Assembly: GCF_019703515.2 (NCBI RefSeq)
Contig: NC_059382.1
Location: 14,549,001 to 14,613,000 of the forward strand
Reading direction: 5' to 3'
DNA length: 64,000 nt
Origin: Myxocyprinus asiaticus
Taxonomy: Eukaryota > Chordata > Actinopteri > Cypriniformes > Catostomidae
Shown here: in pieces, positions 1-47,300 of the stretch
How the letters are laid out: each line of letters starts with the position of its first letter
How positions within the stretch are numbered: position 1 is the stretch's first letter
Translations under genes and position numbers: made by a program
Notes under the pieces: generated by a model
What the model saw: the letters and a program-made list of their open reading frames with translations, nothing else
What the model was told of the DNA's origin: nothing
Database searches by the model: none

Positions 1-1217
1 CACTGCCATCTGCTGTAAAGTTTATACTGTAATAATCCATCTTAAAAATTCTACATTCAAAGCAGGCGAAATTTTGCAACAGAAATGAACAATTTCATTA
101 CGCGTTATCAGGAAAACAGTCATCTTGATTTCTAAAGCATATTGCCATTTGCCAGCACGACTAATTTTCACAAACCAGAAATGAGCAAACATTTGTTACA
201 AATTAAACTCAGTTCTATTTATTTTTCACATATCTGATATTTTGTTTGGACAATTATTCAAAAAAGTCATCATTTGCCATATAGCGATAGAATGAAGTGA
301 CCCAAAACCCAAATACAGTACATAAACACCCACACAAAAGTAGAAAAACAGTGTACACTTACTGTACATAAAACAGAAATCATCAACAAAGAAGAAAATT
401 AAAATAATGAACAACTGAATCCTTTAAAAGATAAAATACAATACAGGGAGAAAACATAGGCTTTCCAGCCAATCTATTCCGCTTTTCACCTTTAAGATCT
501 CCGTGTATGGGCAGCTTGCTCACTCATACATGTACAATGGAATGAAAAATATATATAATAAATCAATATATAAAACCAAAGAAACATTTGACTCTAACTG
601 TATTGGGAAAAGAATGAAAATTTAAGGTATGGCAGTGAAAAAAGTGCTACTTCTTTCGTTCTGAGAGCAAATGCTTTTCCTCTCACATTCATTATGCTTA
701 GTACAGTACTGCATTAGAGTGGTATTCACTTGCACTATTTAGGCATGTTCAAGCCAAATGCAGTCCATCCAGGACACACTTCTAGCCTCGATCATGTTGA
801 ATATTCATATGAAGTGTGACAGACAAAAAGTGGATGGATTTGGGTGGATCTGACCCATTTTTACTGACAGTAACATAAGGGGCCGGCCATAAAAATCAGG
901 TCACATTTACAGACAACCCATTCAATCCATGATTAAAATGACCCTGGAAATGTTAACAACTTGAAACTATGGGCATATGAAACAGGTTAGATTAAAAGGT
1001 GCCAGCGTGGTCTTTTCAGATACTCTAAGGTTATATATTATGAAAATACTGTTTAAAAAGAACTTCAACATCTTCCAATCAGTCTTTGCAGATCAATATT
1101 TTAGTGATCTATACAATACTGGCTTGCAAATACCCATTAGTAGCTACAAGAATGAGGGTTTTCCAAAGGACCTGTTGTCAAGCATGTCTCAAAAATATCC
1201 CTTTTTATGGTTGTGAG
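1..1217. other. AT-rich sequence at the left edge, no gene seen
   Basis: Short frames only, with no domain text and no plausible exon borders. Could be far 3' UTR or spacer downstream of slc43a2. Confidence 0.4.
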
Positions 1218-1849
1218 TTAAAGGGATAGTTGACCCAAAAATGAAAATTCTCTCAACATTTATTCACCCTCATCCCAGATGTGTATGGCTCTCTTTGTTC
1301 TGCAGAACACAAATGAAGACTTTTAAAAGAATATCTCAGCACTTTAGGTCCATACAATGCAAGTGGATGGTGACCAAAACTTTGAAGCTCTAAAAAGCAC
1401 ATAAAGGCAGCATAAAAGTAATCCATACTCCAGTGGTTTAATCAATGTCAATAACAGACCAATATATAACTCCTTTTTCACTTTAAATCTTGACATAAGC
1501 AGTCTCCTTGGTAATCATGATTAGAAGCTCGATTACACTTCCTAGTGCCATCTAGCACTCAATGGCAAGATGTACAGTAAAAGAGGAGTTACATTTTGGT
1601 TTGTTCGCACCCAAAACTGACTGGATCACTTCAGATTGCATGGATTAAAGCACTGGAGGATGGATTAATTTTATGCTGCCTATATGTGCTTTTTGGAACT
1701 TCAAAGTTTTGGTCACCATTTACTTGCTTTGTATGAACCTACAAAGCTGAGATATTCTTCTAAAAATCTTTGTGTTCTGCAGAAGAAAGAAAGTCATACA
1801 CATCTGGAATAGCCATAGAAGGTGAGTAAATTATGAACTATCCCTTTAA
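1218..1849. mobile_element. TTAA-bounded MITE, family A, complete
   Basis: The left end is TTAAAGGGATAGTTGACCC and the right end is the complement (GAACTATCCCTTTAA). It folds back on itself through CTCACC, ATGTGTATG and TTCTGCAGAACACAAA blocks. TTAA ends suggest piggyBac-type mobilisation. It is downstream of slc43a2. Confidence 0.82.
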
Positions 1850-1870
1850 ATTCAAGTTCTTGTCACCACA

Positions 1871-1872
<2 letters not shown>

Positions 1873-1930
<58 letters not shown>
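1873..1930. repeat. (GT)29 microsatellite
   Basis: Uninterrupted GT repeat of 58 bp, followed at 1981-1997 by a short TC run. Confidence 0.97.
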
Positions 1931-1933
<3 letters not shown>

Positions 1934-3420
1934 AGTAACTAAACAGCCACTACTTGACCAATATAGAAAACAGTTCTATTCTCTCTCTCTCTCTCTCAAG
2001 CACTTTGTTAAATGATAATCAGACCAGAACATCAATCTTGTATCTTGAATGGCTAACATGTTTACGGGTATGTATCTGAGAATGGAACAGCATGCATATA
2101 CTCTGTAATGGCTAAAATAAGCACCTTTGTATTTATGAGACCTTTGTTTACTGTAGTGCAAGATATTCAATATCATGACATCTTTTATTTACCCTAATCT
2201 ACCCTAGTACACTGTGTATACTTTATACCATGTCTCGATTTGTACCCTTCAAAGCACCTTAATCAAGTGACTGAGCAAAGCTTGAAGGGATCATATTGCA
2301 GGTAGATAAATCTGATATGAATTATTATTATTACTTGAAATGCGAAACACCCTGAATAATTTTTTACATTTAAGTCAAAACAAACAAGTAATACGAGGAA
2401 AAAACACACTTTTTTGTGCTAACAAGTGAAGACCAACCAGTAATGCTGTATGGGTAAGTAGTATAGAGAACAGACCTTCAGATTAACTGTAAGATAAGTG
2501 TGGGATAGTATTGCTTGTGAAGATCAGTCACTCTTGAACTGAATGTGAAGCTAGTCCATAATTATCCAGTCCTCAGCCAAAACATTGTTTTAGATTTAGG
2601 CCTCTGCAACCTTCTGCATGGACTGATATGTACAAAATGAATCTAAGTTTGTGAATTGGCTTAGATGTTTTGAATGTGCATGCCAAAGCAAATTTTTCTT
2701 CAAAATTGTGCACAGATTACATTAGTCTCAATTGCTATGGTAGGAAAGTCCTTTAATATCAGCCCAGTCCAGAAAAAGCTGCAGTTTCATGCTCATGCTG
2801 TCCATAACATACTGGTACCATACTGAATAATAGCCCAGAGGAGACAATGAAAGCCACTTGTCTCTAATTGCAGAGGGTAGAACTGGGACAGATAATGTGC
2901 AGTATCTTTCTGTTTTAAAGTGGTTTTAACAACCCAGGCCATCATGGAGTTAACGACTGGGAACGTTGTCCCACTAAGGTCCTCTATGGTATAGCCATTT
3001 TCAAATTGCAATGGAGGGTTCAGGTCTTTTCTCATTCGGCTTGTCTGACTGATAAAAAAACAACAAACTGAAATAAAAATGAAAAGAGTTCTTGCATTTC
3101 AGGAGCTTTGTGGGCTTGAAAATGTAAAGTCTTCATACTGATTTAAAATCCACCATCTGAGTTTGTAAGAACTGCCTAACTAACAATGAGGAAAGTGTTT
3201 TGGCTGAGTTTGCATATGAAACGAGCTTGATTACTGGTTAAACACTAGTGAGTGATACACATTTACTGCTCTGTTGAGGAAGCATCGTAAGGACTTCTCA
3301 AATCTGAGAGAATTTCACTGACTTTGAACGGTTCGGCTTTCGTATCGCCATTGTGTGAAATGCTAAAATAAAACGATAAACACAGGAAAAGAGGGAAGGG
3401 CAGAGCGTGCCTTTCTCTTC
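1931..3420. other. Spacer or extended slc43a2 3' UTR
   Basis: A minus-strand frame at 3035-2793 reads smoothly for 80 residues but has no recognisable domain and no matching exon partner. Nothing else was recognised. Confidence 0.35.
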
Positions 3421-3426
3421 TTTATT
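3421..3426 (-). terminator. Candidate slc43a2 polyadenylation signal
   Basis: AATAAA on the minus strand, about 430 nt downstream of the slc43a2 stop codon, a plausible 3' UTR length. Other AT-rich stretches further left could also serve, so the transcript may extend toward position 1. Confidence 0.3.
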
Positions 3427-3859
3427 GTCAGGCGGCAATACATAATGTCTAGATGTTGCCCGTGTCTATTTCCAGAACAAGTGCATCATTTTTTGGGTGT
3501 ATGGCCTTCTGTATTAAAGAAGAGAAGGTGAGAGCAGAGGACATGGCCTTTAGCTCTGAGACTTGCCTTTCACAGTGTTCGTTCAGTCCACTTGTTTAGG
3601 GAGTATGTAAACGTGTTTGTGTGGCACATGGTGAAACACTCTTGCTTTGGCTGTAATTGTGCCTGTTAGTGTGTCACATATGTGTTTGTGTGTGTGTGTG
3701 GTAATGCATCAATGTTTGAGTGTAGGTGCAGACTGATGGAGGGATCAGGGAGGTATTATCACTCGTCTTGTGACCTGCAATCCTCTCTCCCATTTTCTCT
3801 CCTTCCTCCTGCTCTCTCTCTCTCTCTCTTTCTGGCTGCTGTCATATGTGTGTTAACAG

Positions 3860-36963
<33,104 letters not shown>

Positions 36964-37339
36964 GGCTGAAGGGGAGGATACAGTTGCAACTGGGAATTCA
37001 GAGGAAATCCCCTTAAACTTTGGTCAGTCCTGAAAAAATTGCCATAGAGAAGATAATGGAGGGGGACGACTGTTATTTAACGTTGAATATTTAATAATAG
37101 TATTACATTATTAAAAAACATTACATATACACATATTCATGCATATACAATATTGCATTTTATATATTAGATTTTTTTATAATGCCAGTCATTACACACA
37201 ACATATAAACGTATAACGTTTATTTGTTGACAGTTTGTTTTTATCCACAACCCTTGCCCAACATAATTTTAATCCAGTTCCTTTGTCTCACTAAGCTACA
37301 AAACAGCTCATAAACACAAAACAGCTGAGTTCCAAAAGA

Positions 37340-37540
37340 AGCATGTTGTTGACTGAAACCCCGCCCATTTATCCACCGCTAACCCCGCCTCACTATCGTC
37401 CGATTGGCTATTGAACGTTTTCGTCTCCCCTCATTGGGTGCCCGAAAAAAACAGATTCAGAGCGCAGCTCCACGTGAGACCAAGATCCAGCCGGTTCGAA
37501 CCAGTGCGGCGCGAGTCGATGCTTTGTGCTATATCTTTGT
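37340..37540 (-). promoter_or_regulatory. Candidate slc43a2 promoter, CpG- and GC-rich
   Basis: This is an unusually GC-rich patch in AT-rich surroundings, about 400 bp upstream of the first coding exon of slc43a2. Read on the minus strand it has CCAAT boxes at 37437-37433 and 37407-37403, then GC boxes (GGCGGGG type) near 37389 and 37366. An E-box CACGTG lies at 37471-37476. The order CCAAT then GC box points to minus-strand transcription starting below about 37350. The first exon would then be non-coding and splice to the acceptor at 36966. The start site itself cannot be seen. Confidence 0.5.
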
Positions 37541-37876
37541 GTACTATCTGACTCACCACAGACATGAGAAGTGACATTACGTCACAAAATACGATTAGAT
37601 TATGTTTGTTTTCCATAAACGTTATATATTATAAATTACGCATATAGAAATATTAAAAACATATGGTTTAATACATCATATTGAATGCAGTAGCTCACAA
37701 GCGCTTCATAAAATATTTTAATCATTGTGAGAAAAAAAATGCACTCTGGTTTTACTCGTTGAATGAACTGTCCTGATTTGCACGCGCTTGTCTAATGTTA
37801 ATTATCCTGGATCCTGCGGAAAACGAGCTGCCCTAAAACTGGTCTAAACTGGACATGCATCATCAGTGCCTCCGCC

Positions 37877-38005
<129 letters not shown>

Positions 38006-38582
38006 CCCCTCATACCCGTAGCTCCTTCCTCATGCATACAGAGCTCAGCTGTTTACAAGAGAAGCTGTATAACAGACGCGTTTACTGCACTTCCTGGTTA
38101 TACGCTCCACAATATTGTTTCTACATTAGGCCATATAAATGCTCGCAGTGAAAATGCGCTCATAGTAAATAATGCCTTATATAAAGAGAGCTGAAGTACA
38201 CGCAGTTCTGTCCCACCATGCATCACATAATACTGCCAAAACACACATTCTGGTGGCAATTGTAAAAAAAAAAACATAACTATGGTCCGATCAAACGTTA
38301 TATTTTATGCGATAACCGTTAAATTAGATATATTTTCTTCGCTGTCGAAGCTCATCTTGTAAGTTGAATGTCATTTTGTTACAGCTCTGTTCACGGTACA
38401 GACACGGAACAAAGTTGCGGCATAAAGCTCATCCTCAGCATAATTATGCATTTCAACAAAATCTCAGTTCATATCTCCAAAAGCATGCACTGAAATGATT
38501 AAATACATTTTATTAGAATGCTGATGGAAATATGGTATAGAATTATATATAATTTTTAGTACAAAATTAAACCAACAGCCCA

Positions 38583-38585
<3 letters not shown>

Positions 38586-38661
<76 letters not shown>
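38586..38661. repeat. (TA)n microsatellite
   Basis: About 75 bp of alternating TA in the spacer between slc43a2 and the NLR gene. Confidence 0.95.
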
Positions 38662-38663
<2 letters not shown>

Positions 38664-41383
38664 TCATATGTCAAAATGCTAAAAAAATAAAAAATAAAAA
38701 ATGATTGCTTACATGAAGTAATACAAGATCAACAACCATAACACGTAAACTTACAGCAGAGCATCCTTATAATGACTCATACTTACAGTTCCAGAGACCT
38801 TCAACAAATCTTCACTTCGGCTCTCTCGAAGTACAAAAATGTATAAAACACCTTCTGATGCCAATTTCCCTCTTTGGCTTGTATGTTCATCAATGTAGTT
38901 TCCAACATCTCTTATTGCCGATTTTATATTTGAACCGCTTTGCTTCACACAAACAAGCAAACTTCCCCATTGGCTGCTTTCTGAGCTAGAGATGAGAATA
39001 GCCAATCAGAAGGCTGCTCGGAGAATTTATATAAATAATTTGACATTATATTTTCCTCCATGCAAAGACAACTCACTTGCAGAGAAGAGGTTTGAAACCT
39101 CATCGTCAGTTTACCAGGTCGTATGCTGTTATGGGTCACGCTACTAATACCATTTTACCATTTCATTCCTTTCCCGACTTATTCGAAACAAAGGAAACTT
39201 TCCTCATAGGCTACTTCATGATTTCAACATCTTTGATAGTAATGGTCAAGCTGAGAAACACCACTGGCACTAATGCAAAAACACAGACAGACTAGTGTAC
39301 TAAACATGTAACATATGGTAAATGTAATTGCCAAGAATGTCTTATATCATATGACTGTATTAATGGGGGAAAAACAACAACAGTCATTTGGTGTCTGAGT
39401 ATCACATTAACGCTCTTTCCAAGCTTCTGAAGTCAACTGTAACTATCAGTTTATCAAAGGTCATTCGCAATGTAGAAACAATAAAATAGTAAATATAAAA
39501 GGTAGTAGCCTGTTATTTAATAGAAAGTGAGCAAATGGACAAAGCTCTTTGTTCAGTTGTTTCTCGTCTACTCGTTACAAAGTACTCAACTGAACAGAGG
39601 AGCCGTGTCACAAAATATCGCGTCGGCATCTGGTGGTTTATATGAGTAACTGCAACTCAATTACACCGAGGGAAGTAGCCTGCTATATGGAGGTTTATTG
39701 TGATCAGATATTCCCCAGTTGCCTAGTGAAAATGTCTTGTGCTTTTCAGCACCTTTTATGTCATGCTTTCCATCCACTGTTCACATAATAGGGTGTATGA
39801 TGCTTCATTATTGAGCTATTATATGCAGCAGTACAAAGTAGGCTACATACTAAATATACAGTATGTAAGCAATTTTAAAAATTCTAGTTAAACATGGCAG
39901 AATGACAGACACACACTTGAGAATAAACATGTACAGCTGGCTTTTCATATCAAGGCAGTAGGTGTGGAATCAGACGCCTGCAGCAATGCAACTTACTGTA
40001 GGAGAAATGACATATCACAGACTCCGTTGCATAACATAATGGAATCTGGAGAATACATTAAACGCAAGGGCATAGATTCCCCCCAGTATTTATACCATGA
40101 TCAATGGAAACATGGGTAAATGCTTCACGCTTCACTTAAATGAGTTTACTGAACACTCATTTGTTCATTCAATTTTAGTTTAAATGATTGCTTAAAAACA
40201 CTTGTACTGTGCATTGTTAGTATTGTTAAAATTAAAAAATGATAAATGATAAAACAACGCATGACTTATTTTGTTCTTTGAGCATTTTGTTACTAAACCT
40301 TTGAGCTTGCTGCAAATACAGTATCATTGCAGTTACTTCTTACTCTGGTGCTATATTTTGACATGTATAAGAAGTTATACAATAAAGACAGACGTATGTT
40401 TTGAACACTATTCTTATAGTACTATTGCCGTACAAAGCAACAACATAATAATGAATAAAGGAAATCTGTGTTCATAATGAAACGTTTTCTTTTGTTTAAA
40501 CAGTCACAACACTTCATGTGATTTTAGAGAGGTTAATCACTGATATTATAGTGATTTAGTTGATTACCTTTTAAAATGTCAGCTTAAAAAGCATTGACTA
40601 ACCAAAGTACAACATATGACCCTCTCTCTTTTTGTGTATTTTACACGTACATTTTTACTTCTGTTTAAGAAGCATGCAAAGTCTAGATGCAAAGTGGAGC
40701 CCTGAGGTCTGCCTGTAAACGAGCCCACAAAAATGGGCACTAAACCATAGCAGAGATTGATTGTGGCACTATAACTGGAAAACTGGAAAGAAACACTAGA
40801 GCAGAATAGATAAAGAAGTAAAAATAAATATAAAAAAAGGTAACATACATTATGTAAGCTTCAGTCAAAACCTGTAACAGATTTGCTAATGAAAAGAAAG
40901 CAATTCATCTTTTACAAAATAAATTATAGCAATCCAGTCTTTTTGGGAAGTGGTCTAAATAGTCTAAAAGGTATAAAGTGCAGGAAATACCATTGCCTGA
41001 ATTATCGCAGACAGTTCTTAGTACATTACTGTTGATAAATTCCAGTGGTATGAATTCAATGTACCATTCAAAAGCGTAGCGAATTCTCCATTAAAATCCA
41101 GTAGAGGGCAGTAGTAGCCTGAGTGGTTCTGTCAAACCTGGAGAGTCTGGCTAAGTTCGGACATACCATATAAATAAGGCATAAATAGTAAAAGTAGTAT
41201 GGTAGTATGCCATTCCGAACTCAGCTTCTGATTGCGTCCATTAAACATATGCATTCAAAGTAATATATCAGGACAAAGGAGCAACTGTATGAGTAGTGTA
41301 TGAGTGACAGCTGTACCAGTCAACTGATGAATTGCAAGAAAAGCATGATCCTTAATATTCCTCCCTGGTTTGTTGGTTGTGAA
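38662..41383. other. Spacer between the NLR gene and slc43a2
   Basis: AT-rich, with no frame carrying a recognisable domain. The right part should include the NLR 3' UTR. A short inverted pair around 41155-41225 (GTTCGGACATAC / CATTCCGAAC) looks like a decayed fold-back repeat. Confidence 0.45.
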
Positions 41384-44300
41384 TCAGTCACAAACTTTAA
41401 TGTCAAGATTAGGTCTGCTCTTTGCAAATTCTCTCAGCTTCTTGACACCCTCTTTGGAAAACTTGTTGTCAGTCATCCTGTGATGAATAAAAACAACAAT
41501 TGGCACACAATCACTACTGTATACAATCATGTATAGATTAACTGAAATAAATGAGATCTAAATGGATCATACCACAGGTATTGTAATGTAGTGTTCTCTT
41601 TTAGGGCCACCATGAGGAGTTCAGCTCCTTTGTCTGTCACATGGTTGTCACGAAGTCTATAGAATGCACAATGATAAAACACAATGAATGGGCACAAATA
41701 CATTGCTAGCTTCAGTGATTAATAAGAACCAATAGGAAATGTATTATATGGTTCTCTGGAATACTTGATTCTTATTGGTCAATCACTGCTGTCAAAATTT
41801 TGTATAAAGACCTCTACTGTAGCCAATTGACCATTGTCTCTGGCGACCAATGTCCTATACAGCTATGCTAGTATCACTTCTCTCTGAAAACTTTGTGGTC
41901 TCTTTGTTTCTCATATAATACAATAATTTAAAACTTGAATATTTTTATATGCAGTATAACTAGCCTGATCACCCTGTCAGGGTTTATTTTGTGATATTGC
42001 CAGCTGATTGTTAATTTTCCCCACTCCAACATCAGAGACATTAAAGCTTAATACAAGTCTCCTTCACCTGATATCTGTCAAAGTGCGATTTGTCCTCAAC
42101 AATTCTGCAAGAGAGCCAGCTCCAACATCTCCAATTTTATTGATGGCCATTCTACTGAGACAATGACATTGTAGGTTACAGAAAACAACATGACATGGCC
42201 AATTATTTGTGGACATACTGTTTTACATCTGTTTTCTCATTGGTCACCTGAGGTCAGTCACAGTACGATTTTCTTTCAGTGCTTCTGCAAGAATCTTAAC
42301 GCCCTCACAGCCAAGCCCTGTCGCGACCACCCTGTGTTAAACATATTGTACATAGTCAAAAGTTCACACTTTCAGCATGATTTTTCATTGGAACGTTTCT
42401 TTTAGCAATTTGTTATGGCAACTTACCACAGCCTCTGAATGCAACAGTCTGGATTTTGCAGAGCAAGGGATAGCACAGCCGCCCCCTCTGGGCCAAGAGG
42501 ATTCTGTTCCACACTTTAAACAAAGACAACACAGTTAATATCACAAAGCACAATTATTCAAAGGGATAGTTCACCCAAAATTACAATTCTACTATTATTT
42601 ACTTCTCATGTGGTTCAAAACTCTTATGACTTTCTTTCTTCTGGAGGAGATGTTAGGCAGAATGTTAGCCTCAGTTACCATTCACTTTCATTATATGGAA
42701 GACAAAAATTCTGCTAGTGGCAACTGTTTAGACTACAGGGGAAGCACAGCTTCCCTTAAAATGTCATTAAAATTGTGCAACAACATGTTTATCAAATTGC
42801 ATATAATCTCTCTATAATTTAGACTATTGTCACAGTTCAATATTTTAAGTAACAAAACTGCAATAGCATACAACACTTTCATGATGTTTGTTCCGTTGAT
42901 GTTATCTGCACCATTATGTCCGTTGGAGTTAGTGGACGCACGGCCCATAGAGCCCCACTGAAGCTGTCTAAGACAGATACGCATCCCACTGAGTTCAAGG
43001 GAGCAAAAGATCGATGTTCATTAGAAAAGAGGCTCTAAACGCATCATTTTGGGTCCTGCCTGGATGTCGTGCGTCTCTAGAAGTTTATGGGAGTTTCATG
43101 AGGGCTATTTGAATAAGGTAAATTATCTGATTTTTGATTGGACAGTGGGATTTTTAATCAGTGTATTTTTATCCCGCCTGGAAGCCTATCTCAAACATTC
43201 TGCATTCTGCCTAACATAAGTCAAATTGGTTTGGAACTACATGAGGGTGAGCAAATGATGACAGAAATTTCATTGTGGGTTGACTGTCCCTTTAAGAGTG
43301 CCATAGCAGATTTTGACCAATTATATCTTATGTTTACAGTACCTGAGTGTTGAAAAGAGAGGAAGAACTGGTAAGAGCCTGCGGAGCCCATCAGCATTGA
43401 GTGCTTGTGCATCTAGTTTTAGAAACTGCAGGTCTGGGCTCAGCTGTAACAGGAAAGCCAGCTCGCTCCAGTCTCTGTTCACAGAGCCAGACTGATTTGA
43501 GGCCTGCTCTGAAAGGACTTTCATCCAGCCTTGTAGCCGTTGTGACAAATCAGGGTCTTGAGCCTCGTAAAGACAGTGACACACATTGACCTGCCTTTCT
43601 GGGCTGAGGGTGGAGCTCTGGAGCTGGGAGTGTAACAGATGGAGGAGGAAAGGAGGAGTTGGATCTGGAGAGGGTGTGCATAAGAGAAGATGTGTCCGTG
43701 GTCCATCAGGGAAAAATCCATTTAAGATTAGGCGCGTTCTAGGGACCAACAGGCCGCATACAAACCTGTGTATGAGCGCACATTACAGGTGAGTTATGAA
43801 ATGAGAAAACACAAAAACCTTAAATTATTGATAGAATCAAGCATTAAAGAAATGTTCTGGGTTTAATTAAAGTTAAAGGAATGTTCCAGGTTCAATACAA
43901 GTAAAGCTCAATCGTCAGCATTTGTGGCACAATGTCGATTACCACAAAAATGAATTTTGATTAGTCTCTCCTTTTCTGTAAAAATAAAAAAGCAAACATG
44001 GAGGTTACAGTGAGGCACTTACAATGGAAGTGAATGGTGCCAGTTTTTGGAGGGTTTAAAGGCAGAAATTTGAGGCTTATAATTTTATGAAAGCACTTAC
44101 ATTAATTCTTCTTTTAAAACTCGTGTTATCTGAACTGTAAAGTTGTATTAATTGTCATTTTTACAGTCATTTTAGGGTTTGTTAACATTACATCGTCATG
44201 GTAACAAAGTTGTAAAATTGGTAATAACTTTACAAAGAAAAGGTTAGTAAGTGATTTTATCACACTACAATCATGTTTACATGCATATTGTTTATGTCTT

Positions 44301-47300
44301 GTGGCTATTCTAACATTTAAAATATTTTAAATTTGCCCCCATTTTTGCTTTTTTTTTTTAAGAAAAGGAGGGGCAAGTCAAAATGTATTTTTGTAGTAGT
44401 GAACATTATGCCACAAATGCTGTCGATTGAGCTTAACTTGTATTGAACCCGGAATATTCCTTTAAGCTCAATCAACACATAATAATGTTAACTTGTAAAT
44501 CTTTATTTAAAAAAAGAGCATCAAATTGCAGGTACAGTAAGGCACTTACAATGGATGTGTAAGGGGCGAAGTCCATAAACATTCAAATATACATTGTTTC
44601 AAAAGTATAGTCCCAAGACATATTCGCTTACTATCATTGTCTGTGTAAGATTATATTCAAAAATACAACTTTGTTGCCATGACGCCATAACGCTGGTAAA
44701 CCCTGTAAGCGATTTTTTCACACTAAAATCATTTGTAACAGATTTTATCACACCAAAATAATCTTAGCATGTATAATGTTTATGTCTTGAGGCTATACTT
44801 TTAAAACAGTGTGTATTTTAATTTTTATGGACTGGCCCCATTCACTTCCACTGCAAGTGCCTAATTGCAACTGTGATTTTTGCTTTTTTATTTGAATAAA
44901 CGAGGGACGAGTTGAAAATACTGTATTTTCTGTGGTAATCAACATTATGCTACATTTGCTGTCGACTGAGCTTGACTTGCACTGAACCCGGAATATTCCT
45001 TTAAAAACTGACATAGCAGGAAATGGGTGAATCTCATTAGAACATGTCCAGGTTTTTACTCTAACATCAAAAGAAAATATATTTTGCATAAAGAACCTTA
45101 AGCCTATTTTCAGGACCATTATTATTATTATTATTATTATGATTTTGCATTGTGACATCATTTTCATGACAATTAAGCACATTAAATTGTACTGTACTGT
45201 TACTGTAATGTGCACATATCTTTTACTTGTGATTTTTTTGTGTGTAATCTCCATTATTCTCATTGGTGATTATCATTACTGTAATATAGTGTTTTTACTT
45301 TATTACATAAATTAAAGGCAGTACAATCCTACCAAAACACTAACAAATTCTAATAAATAAATACTTAAAGGTGCACTAAGTGATTTTTTCAATATGTCAT
45401 CTTCGACACCTAGTGTTGTGGATGCTGCATCTTTCAAAATTAATAGCTAACAGAGTAGTATTCGACTGGTCATGTGATTCTAACATGGCTGCCCCCACTG
45501 AGGGGACCCTCTCCATGTAGTATAAAACAGCTTTTTATAAGGTTACTGACATGACATATGTTTGAAAATTCATTCATTTATTTAAGAATAAAACTTTTTT
45601 AATTGAGGAGAAATTACTGAGTGCACCTTTAGCATTTTTTTTTTTTTTTTTTTTCATATTACAATAACAAGAATGGTTTGAATATGGTTAAATGTCATGA
45701 AAATAATTTCACAATGCAAAAATATTAATTGTCCTAATTAACAGACTGCATTTTCAAGCAAAATATACTTTCAATTTCTTCCTGTTGATTTTGGGGTGAT
45801 ATGAGACCCGGACATGTACTGTATGTACCTGCAGAACAGATCCATGTGTCCAGACTGATGTTGTTCCCCACAACGAAAAGCCTTCTTTATGCGTCTGCGG
45901 AAGAGACGGTATGGTCTGCCAAACTTATGAACAGCTGACACAATTTGCTTACACACAGACCGGAAATAGCGGCCTGTGGTTGATTTGAGGCCTGAAAATG
46001 GATCTGATCCTGAGATAGACTGAAAAACATAATACAGGGCAGCCAAGAACTCTTGCACACTGGTGTGGATGAAATGGAAGCCCTTTTCAAATGTAAGGGA
46101 GGCTCGATCCTCTTTAAGAATCTCTATGAGGAATACCTGTGAGAGCTTAGAGCTACCCAAATTAAAAGCGTTCAAATCAGAGCTGTCAAAGATGAACCGT
46201 CTCTCCAGCAGACCTTTGAAGGCCATGGCTCCCAGGCTTTTTAGAAAAGGCTGCATTTCGCCAAGGACGTGAGGGGCATGTTGGAGCCTGGTGAGATGGG
46301 AACCCTCTGTACGCCCTTGCACATGGAACAGCAAGATGGATTTGACGAAGCAACAGTAGATCTCAGTGATAGTGACTGGTTTTGAGGTCTCCTGGTACAA
46401 TTTGGTGTTTGTTAACTCCTTAGGTCCCAATGAAGAGTTTCGTCGGTTTGCTTCCTCATTGCGTAATCCTCTTTTTCCTGGACTGGCACTTACAGTGTCA
46501 AGACAAAGACAGGAGCCACCATCTTGCAAAGCAGCAGACACAATCCAGCAGAATGCAGGAATGTGACACATAAGGAGAAGGGGTTTATGGGACGATACCG
46601 AGGCCCACACTGAAGCAGCAGCTTCGTGAGAACCACAGTTCTGCTCAAAGTATTGCTTCTGCTGACCTGCGGAGAAGCCCAGCAGACTGTAAAACTGACT
46701 GACCAGCACAGGAGGCACTTTGGAGACCGCGTGAGGCCGGGAGGTGAGGAATATGGACACACCTGGAAGCAGATTCCCCTTGATCAAATTCACCACAATG
46801 GCTTGTATAGGCTGCACCCGCTCAGGATCTGAGCACTTGGGAGTATGTTCGAAATTAAGATGGTAACAGAATTCGTCAAGTCCATCTAAGATGAGTAAAA
46901 ACTGTGCTGGGTTTGAGGTCAGTAAATCTGTCAGAATGGGTTTCAAATGGCTGTAGTGATCTGTCAAAAGCTCCTGCAAGCTTTGCTCCTGAGTTATAAG
47001 GTTTAACTCACTAAATGACAGAGATAGGACAATCTTGGTCGAGTTGCTTTCGGCAGCCCACTCTCGCACCAGCCGTCTCACAACCGTGGTTTTCCCACTC
47101 CCAGCAATTCCGGACAGCATATTCACCCCACTTGCTATGTTAGAAAGCAAATTCTCATACACGTCCCTGAAAACACATATCTCATCTTGTCTACCAGCCT
47201 CATCCCCCTGTGTCCTGAAAGCATCACCCACTCCAGAGGCCTCATGCCGGCACTGCAAGGGTGATGCATGGCCAGTCTGTCTTGAGAATGTAATATCAGT

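Noticed and set aside
2793..3035. An 80-codon minus-strand frame downstream of slc43a2
   Set aside because: No domain, no exon partner and no similarity I recognise; more likely 3' UTR or spacer.
37493..37505. GGTTCGAACC palindrome resembling a tRNA T-arm
   Set aside because: No surrounding cloverleaf, anticodon stem or A-box; it lies in the GC-rich promoter patch.
42427..42506. Starting NLR exon 3 at the AG next to AATCCTCTTGG
   Set aside because: That acceptor breaks the reading phase. The AG at 42515-42514 keeps the LRR frame and gives the expected 87-nt exon.
46063..46832. Plus-strand frames opposite the NLR first exon
   Set aside because: Shadows of the long minus-strand NACHT exon; no independent signals.
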